From positions 336,440 through 400,439 of the forward strand of contig NZ_JACHXS010000001.1 of NCBI RefSeq assembly GCF_014192225.1: 64,000 bases of DNA. Reading direction: 5' to 3'. Below are positions 42,595-52,266 of the stretch, one piece after another (the stretch's first letter is position 1; every line of letters begins with the position of its first letter). A program made the translations under genes and the position numbers. The DNA comes from Pseudoduganella umbonata. GTDB taxonomy: Bacteria; Pseudomonadota; Gammaproteobacteria; Burkholderiales; Burkholderiaceae_D. Below the pieces are notes generated by a model. That model ran no database searches, had not been told where the DNA came from, and worked only from the letters and a program-made list of their open reading frames with translations.

Positions 42595-45156
42595 ATGACG
42601 AAGAACGATCTGTTGCGCCGTGCCGTGGCGGTCCACGTGGGACTGGCAATCGCCGTGCTGGCGCAGGGCGCGGAACCGGGTACCGAAGCGAATACCAAGG
42701 CAGGCGTGCAGGCCTGGCGCGACGCCACGCAGGCGCCGGAAGTGCGCGCCGGCCAGGTGCTGAAGGCCATGAGCTTCGAGCAGAAGGTGGCGCTGGTGAG
42801 CGGCGTCGACCCGGCCGACTATGCGCCGCTGGCGCCGCTGGGCATCCAGCCGCTGACGCGCGTCGATGCCTCGGCGGGCCTGCGCGGCGACAAGGGCGTG
42901 ACGGCCTTCCCCGTGCCGCTGATGCTGGGCGCAACGTTCGACGCGGCACTGGCGCGCCGGTACGGCAGGGCGATCGCCGTGGAGGCGCGCGGCAAGGGCT
43001 GGAACGTGATCCTCGGCCCCACGGTCGACGTGGCGCGGGACGGGCTGTCCGGGCGCCTGACCGAATCGTTCGGCGAAGACCCGCTGGTCAATGCCGTCAT
43101 GGGTTCGGAAGTGGCGTCCGGCATGCAGGGCGAGGGCGTCATCGCGATGGCCAAGCACTACACGGTGTACCACACGGAACGCGAACGGCTGACGATGAAC
43201 GTGGAAGTGGGGCCCCGCGCGCTGCGCGAGGTGTACGACCTGCCGTTCCACTACCTGATTGAAAAGGCCAGAATCGGTTCGCTGATGGGCTCCTACCCGA
43301 AGGTGAACGGCACCTTCATGCTGGAGAACGCCGCGCTGCTGGCGCAGATCAAGCGCCACGGCTTCCATGGCTACATGGCCACCGACTTCATGGGCGGCGC
43401 CGACGGCATCGCGCAGTTCAATGCCGGCATCGATTCCTGGTCGCTGCAGCCGTTCCTGCGCAAGGCCGAAGGGTTTCGGGACGGGCGCATTCCGGCCAGC
43501 CGGCTGGACGATGCGGCGCGCCGCATGCTGTGGGCGCTGTTCTCGACGGGCACCTTCGACCGCCCCGTCACCGGCACGCCGGCAGCGGTCGTGACGAACC
43601 CGGAACACCAGGCGCTGGCCGTGCAGGTGGCCGAAAGCGGTACCGTGCTGCTGAAGAACGAGGGCAATGTGCTGCCGTTGCGGCGCACCGGCCAGATCGC
43701 CGTCATCGGCCCGGCCGGCAAGGAAACCGTGACGGGCGTGATGTGGTCGACCTTCGTCGATCCCGGCCAGTTCACCACGCCGGTCGAGGCGATCGCCGCC
43801 AGGGCCGGCACGGGCGCGAAGGTGGTCCATGCGCAGGGTTCGCTGGGCGACGCCGTGCTGCCGTCGATGTCCGCCGACGGCGGCATCTTCGCGCCGCCGG
43901 TGGGGCTGGTCGCGCCGGACGGCAAGCCCGGATGGCAGGTGCGGTACTTCGGCAGCGAGGATTTCAGCGGCGCCGCGCTGGCGCAGGACATCGTCAAGGA
44001 GATCGACATCAAGGGCAGGCCGTCGATGGCGATGCCGGCGAAATGGTCGGCCCGGTGGGTCACGGACTACACGCCGGACAGGGATGGCGCGGTACGCCTG
44101 GCAACCTCGCTGAGCGGGACCGTGAAGGTCAAGGTCGACGGCAAGGCCGTCGTCGACGGCGCCCGCTCGACGGCGGAGGGGTTCCCGGGCTCCGGCCCCA
44201 ACACGTACCCGCTGCACGGCGTGGTACAGCTGGAAAAAGGCCGCAAGGTGCGCATCGAGGTCGAGTACTCGTCGCGCGGCGCATTCACGGGCCCGCGCAT
44301 CCAGCTGGGCTGGCAGGGCGCGTCGATGATCCCGGATGCGGTGGCGCTGGCGAAGAAGTCCGATGCCGCCGTGGTGTTCGTCAACCAGGTGACGGGCGAG
44401 GAAATGGACCGCGACAACTACGCGCTGCCGGCCGACCAGGATGCGCTCGTCGAAGCGGTGGCTGCCGCCAACCCGAACACCGTGGTGGTGCTGAACACGG
44501 GCGGTGCCGTGAAGATGCCATGGCTGCCGCGCGTCAAAGGGGTGGTGCAGATGTGGTATCCCGGCGCCGCCTCCGGCACGGCGATCGCGAACGTGCTGTT
44601 CGGCGACGCCGAGCCGGGCGGCCGGCTGCCGGTCTCGTTCCCGGCCGACGAAAGCCAGGGTCCGCGGCCGTACCAGGGCGGCGGCACGGTGCGCTACGAC
44701 GAAGGCGTGTTCACCGGCTACCGCTACCTGCACAAGCACGGCCAGAAGCCGCTGTTCCCGTTCGGCTACGGCCTGTCGTATTCGTCGTTCGGCCTGGACG
44801 GGCTGGAGGTGCGGGCGGAGAAAGGCGGGAAGGGCGGATTGGCCGACGTGGCGGCCACGGTATCGGTCCGGGTGAAAAATACCGGTGCGCGGGCCGGATC
44901 GACCGTGGTGCAGGTGTACAACGGGGCGTTGCCGGCGCCGGTCGACACGCCGGCCGTCAAGCTGGTCGGCTTTGTGCGGGTGCAGTTGCCGGCTGGCGGC
45001 GAGCAGGTGGTGACGATTCCCGTCGAGCGCCGGCTGCTGTCATACTGGGACGAGAAAGGGGGCAAGTGGGTGACGCCGGCCGGCAAGGTGTCGCTGGGCG
45101 TGGGCTTTAATGCCGCCGAGATCGTGCAGCGGCAGGAGGCTGTTTTGTCGCGATAG
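42595..45156 (+). CDS. GH3 beta-glucosidase with PA14 domain, exported
   Basis: An 853-residue enzyme. The N-terminus (MTKNDLLRRAVAVHVGLAIAVLAQGAEP) looks like a signal peptide. The barrel has AMAKHYTVYHTER and nucleophile Asp264 in MATDFMGG. A PA14-like domain lies at about 440-560 (GWQVRYFGSEDF start), and the second GH3 domain holds the probable acid/base motif TGEEMDRDNYALP. A fibronectin-III-like domain closes the protein. It is the last gene of the DeoR locus, 33 bp after the transporter. Together with a rhamnosidase candidate it would strip glucose from a rhamnosyl-glucoside. Sequence identity to the other GH3 enzyme here appears low. Confidence 0.9.
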   Translation: MTKNDLLRRAVAVHVGLAIAVLAQGAEPGTEANTKAGVQAWRDATQAPEVRAGQVLKAMSFEQKVALVSGVDPADYAPLAPLGIQPLTRVDASAGLRGDKGVTAFPVPLMLGATFDAALARRYGRAIAVEARGKGWNVILGPTVDVARDGLSGRLTESFGEDPLVNAVMGSEVASGMQGEGVIAMAKHYTVYHTERERLTMNVEVGPRALREVYDLPFHYLIEKARIGSLMGSYPKVNGTFMLENAALLAQIKRHGFHGYMATDFMGGADGIAQFNAGIDSWSLQPFLRKAEGFRDGRIPASRLDDAARRMLWALFSTGTFDRPVTGTPAAVVTNPEHQALAVQVAESGTVLLKNEGNVLPLRRTGQIAVIGPAGKETVTGVMWSTFVDPGQFTTPVEAIAARAGTGAKVVHAQGSLGDAVLPSMSADGGIFAPPVGLVAPDGKPGWQVRYFGSEDFSGAALAQDIVKEIDIKGRPSMAMPAKWSARWVTDYTPDRDGAVRLATSLSGTVKVKVDGKAVVDGARSTAEGFPGSGPNTYPLHGVVQLEKGRKVRIEVEYSSRGAFTGPRIQLGWQGASMIPDAVALAKKSDAAVVFVNQVTGEEMDRDNYALPADQDALVEAVAAANPNTVVVLNTGGAVKMPWLPRVKGVVQMWYPGAASGTAIANVLFGDAEPGGRLPVSFPADESQGPRPYQGGGTVRYDEGVFTGYRYLHKHGQKPLFPFGYGLSYSSFGLDGLEVRAEKGGKGGLADVAATVSVRVKNTGARAGSTVVQVYNGALPAPVDTPAVKLVGFVRVQLPAGGEQVVTIPVERRLLSYWDEKGGKWVTPAGKVSLGVGFNAAEIVQRQEAVLSR

Positions 45157-45243
45157 CGCCGGCCTTCGACGAAGGCAGCCGGCCGCCAGGCGCCTCGAGC
45201 CGCAGGGTCCGGCTGCCGGGGCGCGCCTGCCGGTCAGGGTGGG

Positions 45244-46356
45244 CTACTGTTTGACATAGGGGCGTGCGTCGATCGGCACAGTGACTGTAAAAGTCGTGCC
45301 GCGTTCCGCGGCGCTATCGACCACGACGGTACCGCCATGGCTTTCGGCGACATTCTGGACATACGGCAATCCAAGCCCCCAGCCCTTGACCTGCGTTGTT
45401 TCAAGTCGTTGATAGCGCTTGAACAGCCGTTCCATCTCGGACTTGGGGATCGGCACGCCTTCGTTGTGCACGGATAGCAGCATCGAGTCGTCTTCGCGCT
45501 GCACCTGCACTTTGATCGGCCTGGCGGAATCGCCATACTTCTGCGCGTTGGTCAGCAGGTTTTCAAGCACACGCTTCATCGAGTCGCGGCACCAGTGACC
45601 GATGATCCGTTCGCCGAGAACGCTGACATGTTTTCCGAGTACGGGAAGGTCGGCGCAAATCTCTTCTACCAGCGTCATGATGTCGAATGAAGTCAGGTGC
45701 AGTTTCAAGTTCATCTGCTCATGCGCCAGCGCCGCATCGAGCAGGGTTTGAATCATTCCATCGGCTTCCGCGATCTTGCGGCACACCCGTTTGGCCAGGT
45801 CGACGACGCCCGGGTCGGACGATTTGAGTTGTATCAACTGTGCACTCGCGTTCGCGACATTCAACGGATTGCGCAGATCATGGGACAGCGTAGCGATAAA
45901 GCCGACGCTTTTCTCACGGTCGGCTTCATCGAATCCGCTGATGGATTCCCGCGCGGCTTCTTCGATCGAGCAGCCGATCACCTCCGCATCGTGCTTGCTC
46001 AGGAAAAGCCCTTCCGTTCTCGCCACCGAGAAAATCACTTCCCGGAAGATCTGGAACTCATGAAGCAGATCGGGAGGCTTGTAGTCCGTCATGTTGGCGC
46101 GCTCCCGGCCGTGGGAAATAGCGAGATTCGTGCCCATGGTAGCGGTGAGGCGCAGGCTTTCTGCCGACAATGCCTCGACAATATTGTCGTACAGCTTGGG
46201 GACCATATTCATCAGCAATGGTTCGCCAAGCTTCACTGCGGTCGGTATTTCGGTCGATACCCGCAATTTCCAATGCTCGAGTATTAACTCGCGAAGCCCT
46301 GAAAACGCTGAAGCGAGTGCATTGATGGAGGGGGCTCGATTGTCTTCGGTATTCAT
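45244..46356 (-). CDS. cytoplasmic sensor histidine kinase with RsbRD-like N-terminus
   Basis: A 370-residue soluble kinase. Residues 1-140 are helical and contain LILEHWKLRVSTEIPTAVKL and FQIFREVIFSV, a pattern seen in RsbRD-type N-terminal sensor domains. The H-box is FIATLSHDLRNPLNVA with His159. The ATPase domain has an N box (ENLLTNAQKYGD) and GWGLGL-type G boxes. There is no membrane segment. The start at 46356 is chosen because the longer frame has no ribosome site. No response regulator is adjacent. It converges with the GH3 gene. The stimulus is unknown. Confidence 0.87.
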   Translation of the reverse strand: MNTEDNRAPSINALASAFSGLRELILEHWKLRVSTEIPTAVKLGEPLLMNMVPKLYDNIVEALSAESLRLTATMGTNLAISHGRERANMTDYKPPDLLHEFQIFREVIFSVARTEGLFLSKHDAEVIGCSIEEAARESISGFDEADREKSVGFIATLSHDLRNPLNVANASAQLIQLKSSDPGVVDLAKRVCRKIAEADGMIQTLLDAALAHEQMNLKLHLTSFDIMTLVEEICADLPVLGKHVSVLGERIIGHWCRDSMKRVLENLLTNAQKYGDSARPIKVQVQREDDSMLLSVHNEGVPIPKSEMERLFKRYQRLETTQVKGWGLGLPYVQNVAESHGGTVVVDSAAERGTTFTVTVPIDARPYVKQ

Positions 46357-46628
46357 TTTATTCTCGCACTGCTGAGTTGAGATGAACGCCGTCGAGTGGA
46401 TATGCCAAACTGTCGACAGCACCCCCATGGTCCGGACAAAGGCACGACAATTCAATCGATGAGTTAAGGAGCCGCCGATTTATTCATGGCGGCGATCCTG
46501 GCCCTGGGAAAACGCGCCCAGCTGCGCCGCAAGTGCCACGCCATGCCCAGGTATGACGGAACATTTGCGTCTTGCTGAACACGTTTTTCAAGCCTGATCT
46601 CATCCTTCAGCAATACATCAGCGCTTCC

Positions 46629-46805
46629 TTAACTACGCAGTGGAAGCCGGCGCTGGCCGGGTTTTCGCAGCACGCGGCAGACCGTCTCGAACGATACGCC
46701 CCGTTCGCACAGCAGGCGTGCGGCAACGTAGATGCCGTGCGATCCAAGAATACCGATCGAAAAGTCAATCAGCGTTGCGGTTTCCCTGTCGTGGCGCGGC
46801 ATCAT
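46629..46805 (-). CDS. small conserved-looking protein of unknown function
   Basis: A possible 58-residue protein (MMPRHDRETATLIDFSIGIL start). The motif HGIYVAARLLCERGVSFETVCRVL looks like a real amphipathic helical protein, and I recall similar short proteins in Massilia relatives. The start is ambiguous between ATG at 46805 and upstream codons to 46895. It has no domain I can name. It lies between a histidine kinase and a flavoprotein gene, on the kinase strand. Confidence 0.45.
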   Translation of the reverse strand: MMPRHDRETATLIDFSIGILGSHGIYVAARLLCERGVSFETVCRVLRKPGQRRLPLRS

Positions 46806-47112
46806 GGTCGGGCATTTCTCGGGTTGGTGGAGATATTTCCATAAGTTTAGTTTAGTCTTGCCGGCGGTGTATTTCATTACGTTTGTGCATCGCACGAGAC
46901 CTGTACCAGATTGCTGCAGCCCGCCAGGATTTGCCCCTGCTCATCCGCCTTTATGGATGTGTTCACCCATCAGTCCAGCCCGGCGAGGCCGAGACCGGCT
47001 GATTCGATGTGTCCATGATTGCTGCGCATAAAACAAAGACGCGAAAAACAGTCCATTCGCGATTGCGATAAGGTAGATACATATTCTATTGGCGGTTTTT
47101 TACTTTTTTCTT
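46806..47112. other. 307-bp intergenic region upstream of the flavoprotein gene
   Basis: No gene is supported. Bases 47030-47110 are AT-rich and end in a T-rich tract (GGCGGTTTTTTACTTTTTTC) just before the ATG at 47113, so the flavoprotein promoter is probably here. No clear -35/-10 pair was chosen. Confidence 0.4.
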
Positions 47113-47709
47113 ATGCAAAATATTCCATCAACCATTGAAGACGAGGAAACACTGCGACGTGTTTATGACAAACCGGCATCGCCCGGCGCGCTGCGGAAAT
47201 GCCTCGACCATCTGGATGCGCACGCCCGTCATTTCATCGGCCTGTCACCCTTCCTGGTCATTGCCACCAGTGACGGCATGGCGTCATCCGATGTGTCTCC
47301 TCGCGGCGGCAGTGCGGGCCATGTAATTGTCCTGGACGATCGCCACTTATTATTGCCCGATCTTTCCGGCAATAATCGGCTCGACAGTTTTTATAATATC
47401 CTCCGGTTTCCCTGGGTCGGACTGCTTTTCTTTATCCCGGGCATGCCGGAGACATTACGCGTCAACGGGCGCGCGTCGATCTGTACCAGTACCGAGCTGC
47501 TGAAACATTGCGCCGGCAAGCGATTGCCGAAGGCGGGGCTGCTCGTGGAAGTCAACGAAATGTTCCTGCACTGTTCACGCTCCGTCGAGCTGGCATCGCT
47601 ATGGGAACCGGAGTCCTGGCCGGATACGGCGGCGTTGCCGTCGCCGTCGCGGATCTTCTCGGACCACATCAGGCAATCGTCGCAGGCCGCGGGAATCGCG
47701 GCGAGGTAA
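47113..47709 (+). CDS. PPOX-type flavin-binding protein (MSMEG_1061-like family)
   Basis: A 198-residue protein of the pyridoxamine-phosphate-oxidase-like fold. SPFLVIATSDGMASSDVSPRGG, LLLPDLSGNNRLDSFYNIL and GMPETLRVNGRA are the characteristic motifs that bind FMN or a related cofactor. It is probably a cytosolic flavin reductase or FMN-dependent oxidoreductase of unknown substrate. The ATG at 47113 is preferred to the TTG at 47089. The gene is upstream of cioAB on the same strand with a 165-bp gap and may be separately transcribed. Confidence 0.83.
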   Translation: MQNIPSTIEDEETLRRVYDKPASPGALRKCLDHLDAHARHFIGLSPFLVIATSDGMASSDVSPRGGSAGHVIVLDDRHLLLPDLSGNNRLDSFYNILRFPWVGLLFFIPGMPETLRVNGRASICTSTELLKHCAGKRLPKAGLLVEVNEMFLHCSRSVELASLWEPESWPDTAALPSPSRIFSDHIRQSSQAAGIAAR

Positions 47710-47873
47710 GCGGCCCGGCGCTGTTGCCGCCGTGTCGCGCGCGGAGCCGTCCTGCCGGCGGCTTCGTGGCGGCTGGCGCCGGTACCTGCACACGGTTTGC
47801 ATGAATGGCCGTGCCGCCCGCCGGTGGCCGGCAGTGGCCGCTCATTTTGATAACGCAGCATCCAGGGAGCACC

Positions 47874-49331
47874 ATGTTCGGCTTTACCGCACTGGAACTG
47901 GCCCGCATCCAGTTCGCTTTCACGATATCGTTCCATATCCTGTTCCCGGCCGTGACGATCGGCCTGGCCAGTTTCCTCGCCGTGCTCGAACTGTCCTGGT
48001 TACGGACCAGGCGCACCGTGTACGTCGACCTCTACCATTTCTGGCTGAAGATCTTTGCCGTCATGTTCGGCATGGGCGTGGTGTCGGGCATCGTGATGGC
48101 CTACCAGATCGGCACCAACTGGAGCGCCATGTCGGAGTTCGCCGGCTCGATCATGGGCCCGGTACTGGCCTACGAGGTGCTGACGGCGTTCTTCCTCGAG
48201 GCCGGCTTCCTGGGCGTGATGCTGTTCGGCTGGACCCGCGTCGGGCCGCACCTGCACTTCGTCGCCACGTGCATGGTCGCGGTGGGCACCCTTATTTCCG
48301 CCACCTGGATCCTTGCCGCCAACAGCTGGATGCAGACGCCGCGCGGTTTTGCCATCGAGGGTGGGCGGATGGTACCGGCCGACTGGCTGGCAATCGTGTT
48401 CAATCCGTCGTTTCCCTACCGGTTGATGCACATGGTGGTGGCGGCCTATCTGGCGACGGCGCTGATCGTCGGTGCCACCGCTGCCTGGCAACTGCTGCGC
48501 GGCCGGGACAGTCCGGCGGTGCGCAAGATGCTGTCGATGGCGATGTGGCTGATCGTGCTGGCCGCGCCCGTCCAGGCCGTGATCGGCGACTTCCACGGCC
48601 TGAACACCCTCGAACACCAGCCGGCCAAGGTGGCGGCCATGGAAGGCCATTGGCAAAACCGGCCGGGCGAGGCGGTGCCCCTGCTGTTGTTCGGCATTCC
48701 CGACATGGCGGCCGAGCAGACCCGCTACGCCGTCGGCATCCCCCACCTCGGCAGCCTGATCCTGACGCATAGCTGGTCCGGCCAGATTCCCGGGCTGAAG
48801 GAATTCGCCCCCGAAGACCGCCCCAATTCGCTGATCGTCTTCTGGAGTTTCCGCCTGATGGTGGGCCTCGGGTTGCTGATGATCGCCCTGGGCGCGTGGA
48901 GCGTCCTGATGCGCAGACGCGGCCGCATCTTCACCGCCAGGCCATTCCTGCGCGCGGCGCTGTGGATGGGGCCGGCCGGGCTGGTTGCCATCCTGGCCGG
49001 CTGGGTTACCACGGAGGTGGGGCGGCAGCCCTGGGTGGTATATGGCGTGCTCAGGACAGCCGATGCGGTGTCGCCGCACAGCGCCGGGACGCTTGCCCTG
49101 ACACTCGGCCTGTTCGTCGTCGCCTACTTCTTCGTGTTCGGCGCCGGCACCGCCTATGTGCTGCGCCTGATGAAGAAAGGCCCGCAGGCATTCGCACTGC
49201 ACCGCGCCACCGAGGGCGGACCGGGCGAAACGCGCACGCCGATGCGGCCCTTGTCGGCGGCCGACGTCGGCAACGATGACGATGGCACCGGTACCGGCAG
49301 CGACGGCGCCAACCGGCGCGACGGAGACTGA
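47874..49331 (+). CDS. cioA: cytochrome bd-type quinol oxidase subunit I, cyanide-insensitive type
   Basis: A 485-residue, nine-helix subunit that oxidises ubiquinol and reduces oxygen to water. The haem ligands are recognisable: His21 in FTISFHILFP and His186 in YRLMHMVV. The quinol loop residues Lys252 and Glu257 occupy the same positions as in E. coli CydA, in HQPAKVAAMEGHW. The GRQPW motif is present. The shorter Q-loop compared with CydA fits the CioA branch. The start at 47874 follows GGGAGC. cioB begins three bases after the stop. Confidence 0.93.
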   Translation: MFGFTALELARIQFAFTISFHILFPAVTIGLASFLAVLELSWLRTRRTVYVDLYHFWLKIFAVMFGMGVVSGIVMAYQIGTNWSAMSEFAGSIMGPVLAYEVLTAFFLEAGFLGVMLFGWTRVGPHLHFVATCMVAVGTLISATWILAANSWMQTPRGFAIEGGRMVPADWLAIVFNPSFPYRLMHMVVAAYLATALIVGATAAWQLLRGRDSPAVRKMLSMAMWLIVLAAPVQAVIGDFHGLNTLEHQPAKVAAMEGHWQNRPGEAVPLLLFGIPDMAAEQTRYAVGIPHLGSLILTHSWSGQIPGLKEFAPEDRPNSLIVFWSFRLMVGLGLLMIALGAWSVLMRRRGRIFTARPFLRAALWMGPAGLVAILAGWVTTEVGRQPWVVYGVLRTADAVSPHSAGTLALTLGLFVVAYFFVFGAGTAYVLRLMKKGPQAFALHRATEGGPGETRTPMRPLSAADVGNDDDGTGTGSDGANRRDGD

Positions 49332-49334
49332 GCC

Positions 49335-50342
49335 ATGGGCATCGATACCTCGGTCATCTGGGCCGTCATCATCTTTTTTGCCGTCTTCATGTACGTTCTG
49401 CTCGACGGTTTCGATCTCGGCATCGGCATGCTGTTCCCGTTCGCCAGGGACAAGCGCGACCGCGACACCATGATGAATACCGTCGCCCCCGTCTGGGACG
49501 GCAACGAAACCTGGCTGGTGCTGGGCGGGGAGGGGCTGCTGGCCGCGTTCCCCGTGGCTTACTCGATCATCCTGTCCGGGCTCTACCTGCCATTGATCTT
49601 CATGCTGATCGGCCTGGTGTTCCGCGGCGTGGCCTTTGAATTCCGCTTCAAGGCGAAGGAGCACGAGCGTCACCTGTGGGACAAGGCCTTCATCGGCGGC
49701 TCCGTGACGGCGGCCTTCTTCCAGGGCGTGTCGCTGGGCGCCTTCCTGGACGGTATCGCCGTGTCCGGCCGCAGCTATGCCGGCGGTCCCGTCGACTGGA
49801 TCGCCCCGTTCCCGCTGCTGGCAGGTGCCGGTGTCATGATCGCCTACACGCTGCTGGGCAGCACCTGGCTGATCATGAAGACGGAAGGGGAGCTGCACCG
49901 GCGCATGGTGCAGGTGGCGCGGCCGTTCGCGCTGTTGCTGCTCGGGGCGATCGTCGCGGTGAGCATCTGGACCCCGCTGCGCGACCCGGCGGTCGCCGAT
50001 CGCTGGTTCTCTTTCCCTAATATCGTCTTCCTGGCCCCGGTACCGATCCTGGTGCTGCTCTTCATCACCATCCTGCTGCGATCGCTCAGGCGCCAGCCGC
50101 ACCGCTGGCCTTTCGTGGCCTCGCTGGCACTGGTCTTCCTGGGTTACTCCGGCATGGCGATCAGTATCTGGCCGCACATCGTGCCGCCCCATATCTCGAT
50201 CTGGGAAGCCGCGTCGCCGCCGTCCAGCCAGGGTTTCGCGCTGGTCGGCACGCTCTTCATCCTGCCCATCATCCTGATGTACACCATGTGGTCGTACTGG
50301 GTCTTCCGCGGCAAGGTCAAGGCCGATGCGGGGTACCACTGA
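49335..50342 (+). CDS. cioB: cytochrome bd-type quinol oxidase subunit II
   Basis: A 335-residue, eight-helix subunit that partners CioA. YVLLDGFDLGIGML, WDGNETWLVLGGEGLLAAFP and FRGVAFEFR are the family signature motifs. It starts three bases after cioA stops, and its stop overlaps the start of the DUF2474 gene (TGATG). The oxidase gives respiration that resists cyanide and works at low oxygen. Confidence 0.93.
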   Translation: MGIDTSVIWAVIIFFAVFMYVLLDGFDLGIGMLFPFARDKRDRDTMMNTVAPVWDGNETWLVLGGEGLLAAFPVAYSIILSGLYLPLIFMLIGLVFRGVAFEFRFKAKEHERHLWDKAFIGGSVTAAFFQGVSLGAFLDGIAVSGRSYAGGPVDWIAPFPLLAGAGVMIAYTLLGSTWLIMKTEGELHRRMVQVARPFALLLLGAIVAVSIWTPLRDPAVADRWFSFPNIVFLAPVPILVLLFITILLRSLRRQPHRWPFVASLALVFLGYSGMAISIWPHIVPPHISIWEAASPPSSQGFALVGTLFILPIILMYTMWSYWVFRGKVKADAGYH

Positions 50343-50470
50343 TGAATCCGAAACGGCTCTGGCTGCGCCGCCTCGGCTGGATGGTCGGCCTGTGGAGTGC
50401 CGGCGTGGCGGCCCTGGCTGTTGTCGCCGGGCTGCTGCGCATGCTGATGCATGCTGCCGGTATGCGCTAA
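50342..50470 (+). CDS. DUF2474-type small subunit of the bd oxidase
   Basis: A 42-residue single-span membrane protein (LGWMVGLWSAGVAALAVVAG helix, positively charged N-terminus). It overlaps cioB by one base (TGATG). DUF2474 proteins occur at this position after cioAB in many proteobacteria and are thought to act like CydX, stabilising the oxidase. The position and size support the call. There is no sequence motif beyond the helix. Confidence 0.8.
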   Translation: MNPKRLWLRRLGWMVGLWSAGVAALAVVAGLLRMLMHAAGMR

Positions 50471-50483
50471 CGCGACCGGGTTT

Positions 50484-50750
50484 TTACGTGAAGGTCAGGT
50501 CCAGCCCGACCCACCTCGTCAGGGCGATAGTGAAGAGTCCCAGCAGCAGCAGCGCCAGCAGGAAGACCGCGGCGACCTTGACGGCCGCGATCAGCACCGC
50601 GCGCTTTTCCTGCGCCTCGTTCGTCTCCCCGCCTTGCTCCTTATCCCGTTTTTTCCTCCCTTGATCGTAATGCCACTTGACGGCGTAGTACATGCCCGTG
50701 CCCAGCACGAGAATCTTGAACGTCGCGAAGACGATAGGGATCCATTCCAT
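50484..50750 (-). CDS. small two-helix membrane protein of unknown function
   Basis: An 88-residue protein. Predicted membrane helices are near residues 4-22 (IPIVFATFKILVLGTGMYYAV) and 51-74 (AVLIAAVKVAAVFLLALLLLG), separated by a charged linker rich in Lys, Asp, Glu and Gln. No family is recognised. It converges on the cioAB operon, 13 bp after its end. The ATG at 50750 is chosen because the longer frame runs into unrelated sequence. Confidence 0.6.
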   Translation of the reverse strand: MEWIPIVFATFKILVLGTGMYYAVKWHYDQGRKKRDKEQGGETNEAQEKRAVLIAAVKVAAVFLLALLLLGLFTIALTRWVGLDLTFT

Positions 50751-50893
50751 TCTGCGTATTTCCCGGGTATTTCCTGTGACTGTCCGAGGAGCACCGCCTC
50801 GTAACAATGTGTCGGCAGCTGCGTGCTTGTTCAAGCCCGTTATCGAGCTCTGAGGCATACTACCGGAAAGCAAAATCCATACGTTGAGACAAA

Positions 50894-52248
50894 ATGTCCC
50901 ATGTGAAAACCATACAAGATGACGAACTGCCAGGCTGGTTGCCGGGATTGGCGCCGCATGGGGGCCGCGCTTCCTGCAGATCGCGGATGCGCTGCCACCG
51001 CAGCGCCGGCTGGCAGCACGGCTGGACGTCGACCTGACAACGGTCACGCGTGCCTACGACGAGGCCAGGCGCCGCAACCTGCTGGTCGGCCGCGGCGCCC
51101 GGGGCACGTATGTCGCGGCGCCGCGAGTGGAAATGACTCCGGTCCTCGACCTGAGCATGAACGTTCCGCCACCGCCGCAAGGCGTGGACTTCGACGACAT
51201 GATGAAACAGGGCCTGGCCCAAGTACTGATGAGGTCGGACAATGGCTTGCTGATGACTTACCACCTGGGCGGGGGAAGCGACTCCGACCGCCAGGCTGCA
51301 GCCAGATGGCTGGAACCGGTCCTTGGACACCTGGATCCCGGGCAGCTTGTCGTCTGCCCGGGTGCACAAGCGGCGATCGCCGCCTTGCTCCTGGCGCTGA
51401 CCGGGCCTGGCGATGTCATCCTGGCAGAACCAATGAGTTACCCCGGCCTGCGTGCCGCGGCGGCCCAGCTCGGGCGCCGCATCGTTGCCGTGGAAGCGGA
51501 CAGGCAGGGGATGGTGCCTGCGATGCTCGAGGAAGCGTGCCGCCGGCACAAGCCGGCGCTGGTCTACCTCAATCCGACATTGCAGAACCCGACCGCGATC
51601 ACCATGCCGGAACGCCGGCGCAAGGAACTCGCCGGCATCGCGAAGCGCTGCAATGCACGCGTCGTCGAGGACGATCCCTACTGGCTACTTGCCGATGCGC
51701 CGCCACCGCCGATCGCCACGTTCGCCCCGGAACGCGTGTACTACATCTCGACCCTGTCGAAATGCCTGACGCCCGGCTTGCGCGTGGCGTTCGTGCGCGT
51801 ACCGGACCCTCAGGAACGCGAACGATTCCTCGTCGCGCTCAGGTCGTTCGCGCTGATGGCCGCTCCGCTGACGGTCGCACTGGCCACGCAGTGGATCCTC
51901 GACGGGTCGGCCGCGGGATTACTCGAAGGCGTACGCAGCGAGGCGCGCCTGCGCCACCGGATGGCCCGGGATATCCTGGCGGGCCGGTACAGCGGCGCCG
52001 GAGACGGCCTTCACGTGTGGATCGAGTTGCCGGCGTACTGGAACTCGCCGCAGCTTGCGCATGCCGCCGGCAGCGAGGGCATCGCAGTCATGCCGGCGGA
52101 AGCCTTCGCGACAGGCAGCGGATCCGTGAACGCCGTCCGGATCTCGCTGGGGACCGTCAAGGACCGTGGGCAGTTACAGGCGGGTCTTCAACGGCTGTCA
52201 TATCTGCTTGCCCGGCGGCCCGGGTCGGTCAGCGCTGCGGTGGTTTGA
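50894..52248 (+). pseudogene. broken MocR-type regulator (wHTH frameshifted and shortened, aminotransferase domain intact)
   Basis: A PdxR/MocR-type protein should have a GntR winged helix followed by an aminotransferase-like domain. Here the ATG at 50894 reads DDELPGWLPGLAPHGG, then loses frame at a run of five G near 50959. The other frame continues GPRFLQIADALPPQRRLAARL and VDLTTVTRAYDEARRRN. One extra G would rejoin them. Even then about 15-20 residues usually found between IADAL and PPQRRLAA are missing. The C-terminal fold I domain (from about 51127) is complete, with STLSKCLTPGLR holding the PLP lysine. A sequencing error could explain the frameshift but not the deletion. Confidence 0.72.
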
Positions 52249-52266
52249 CTGTCCGGGAATACCACT

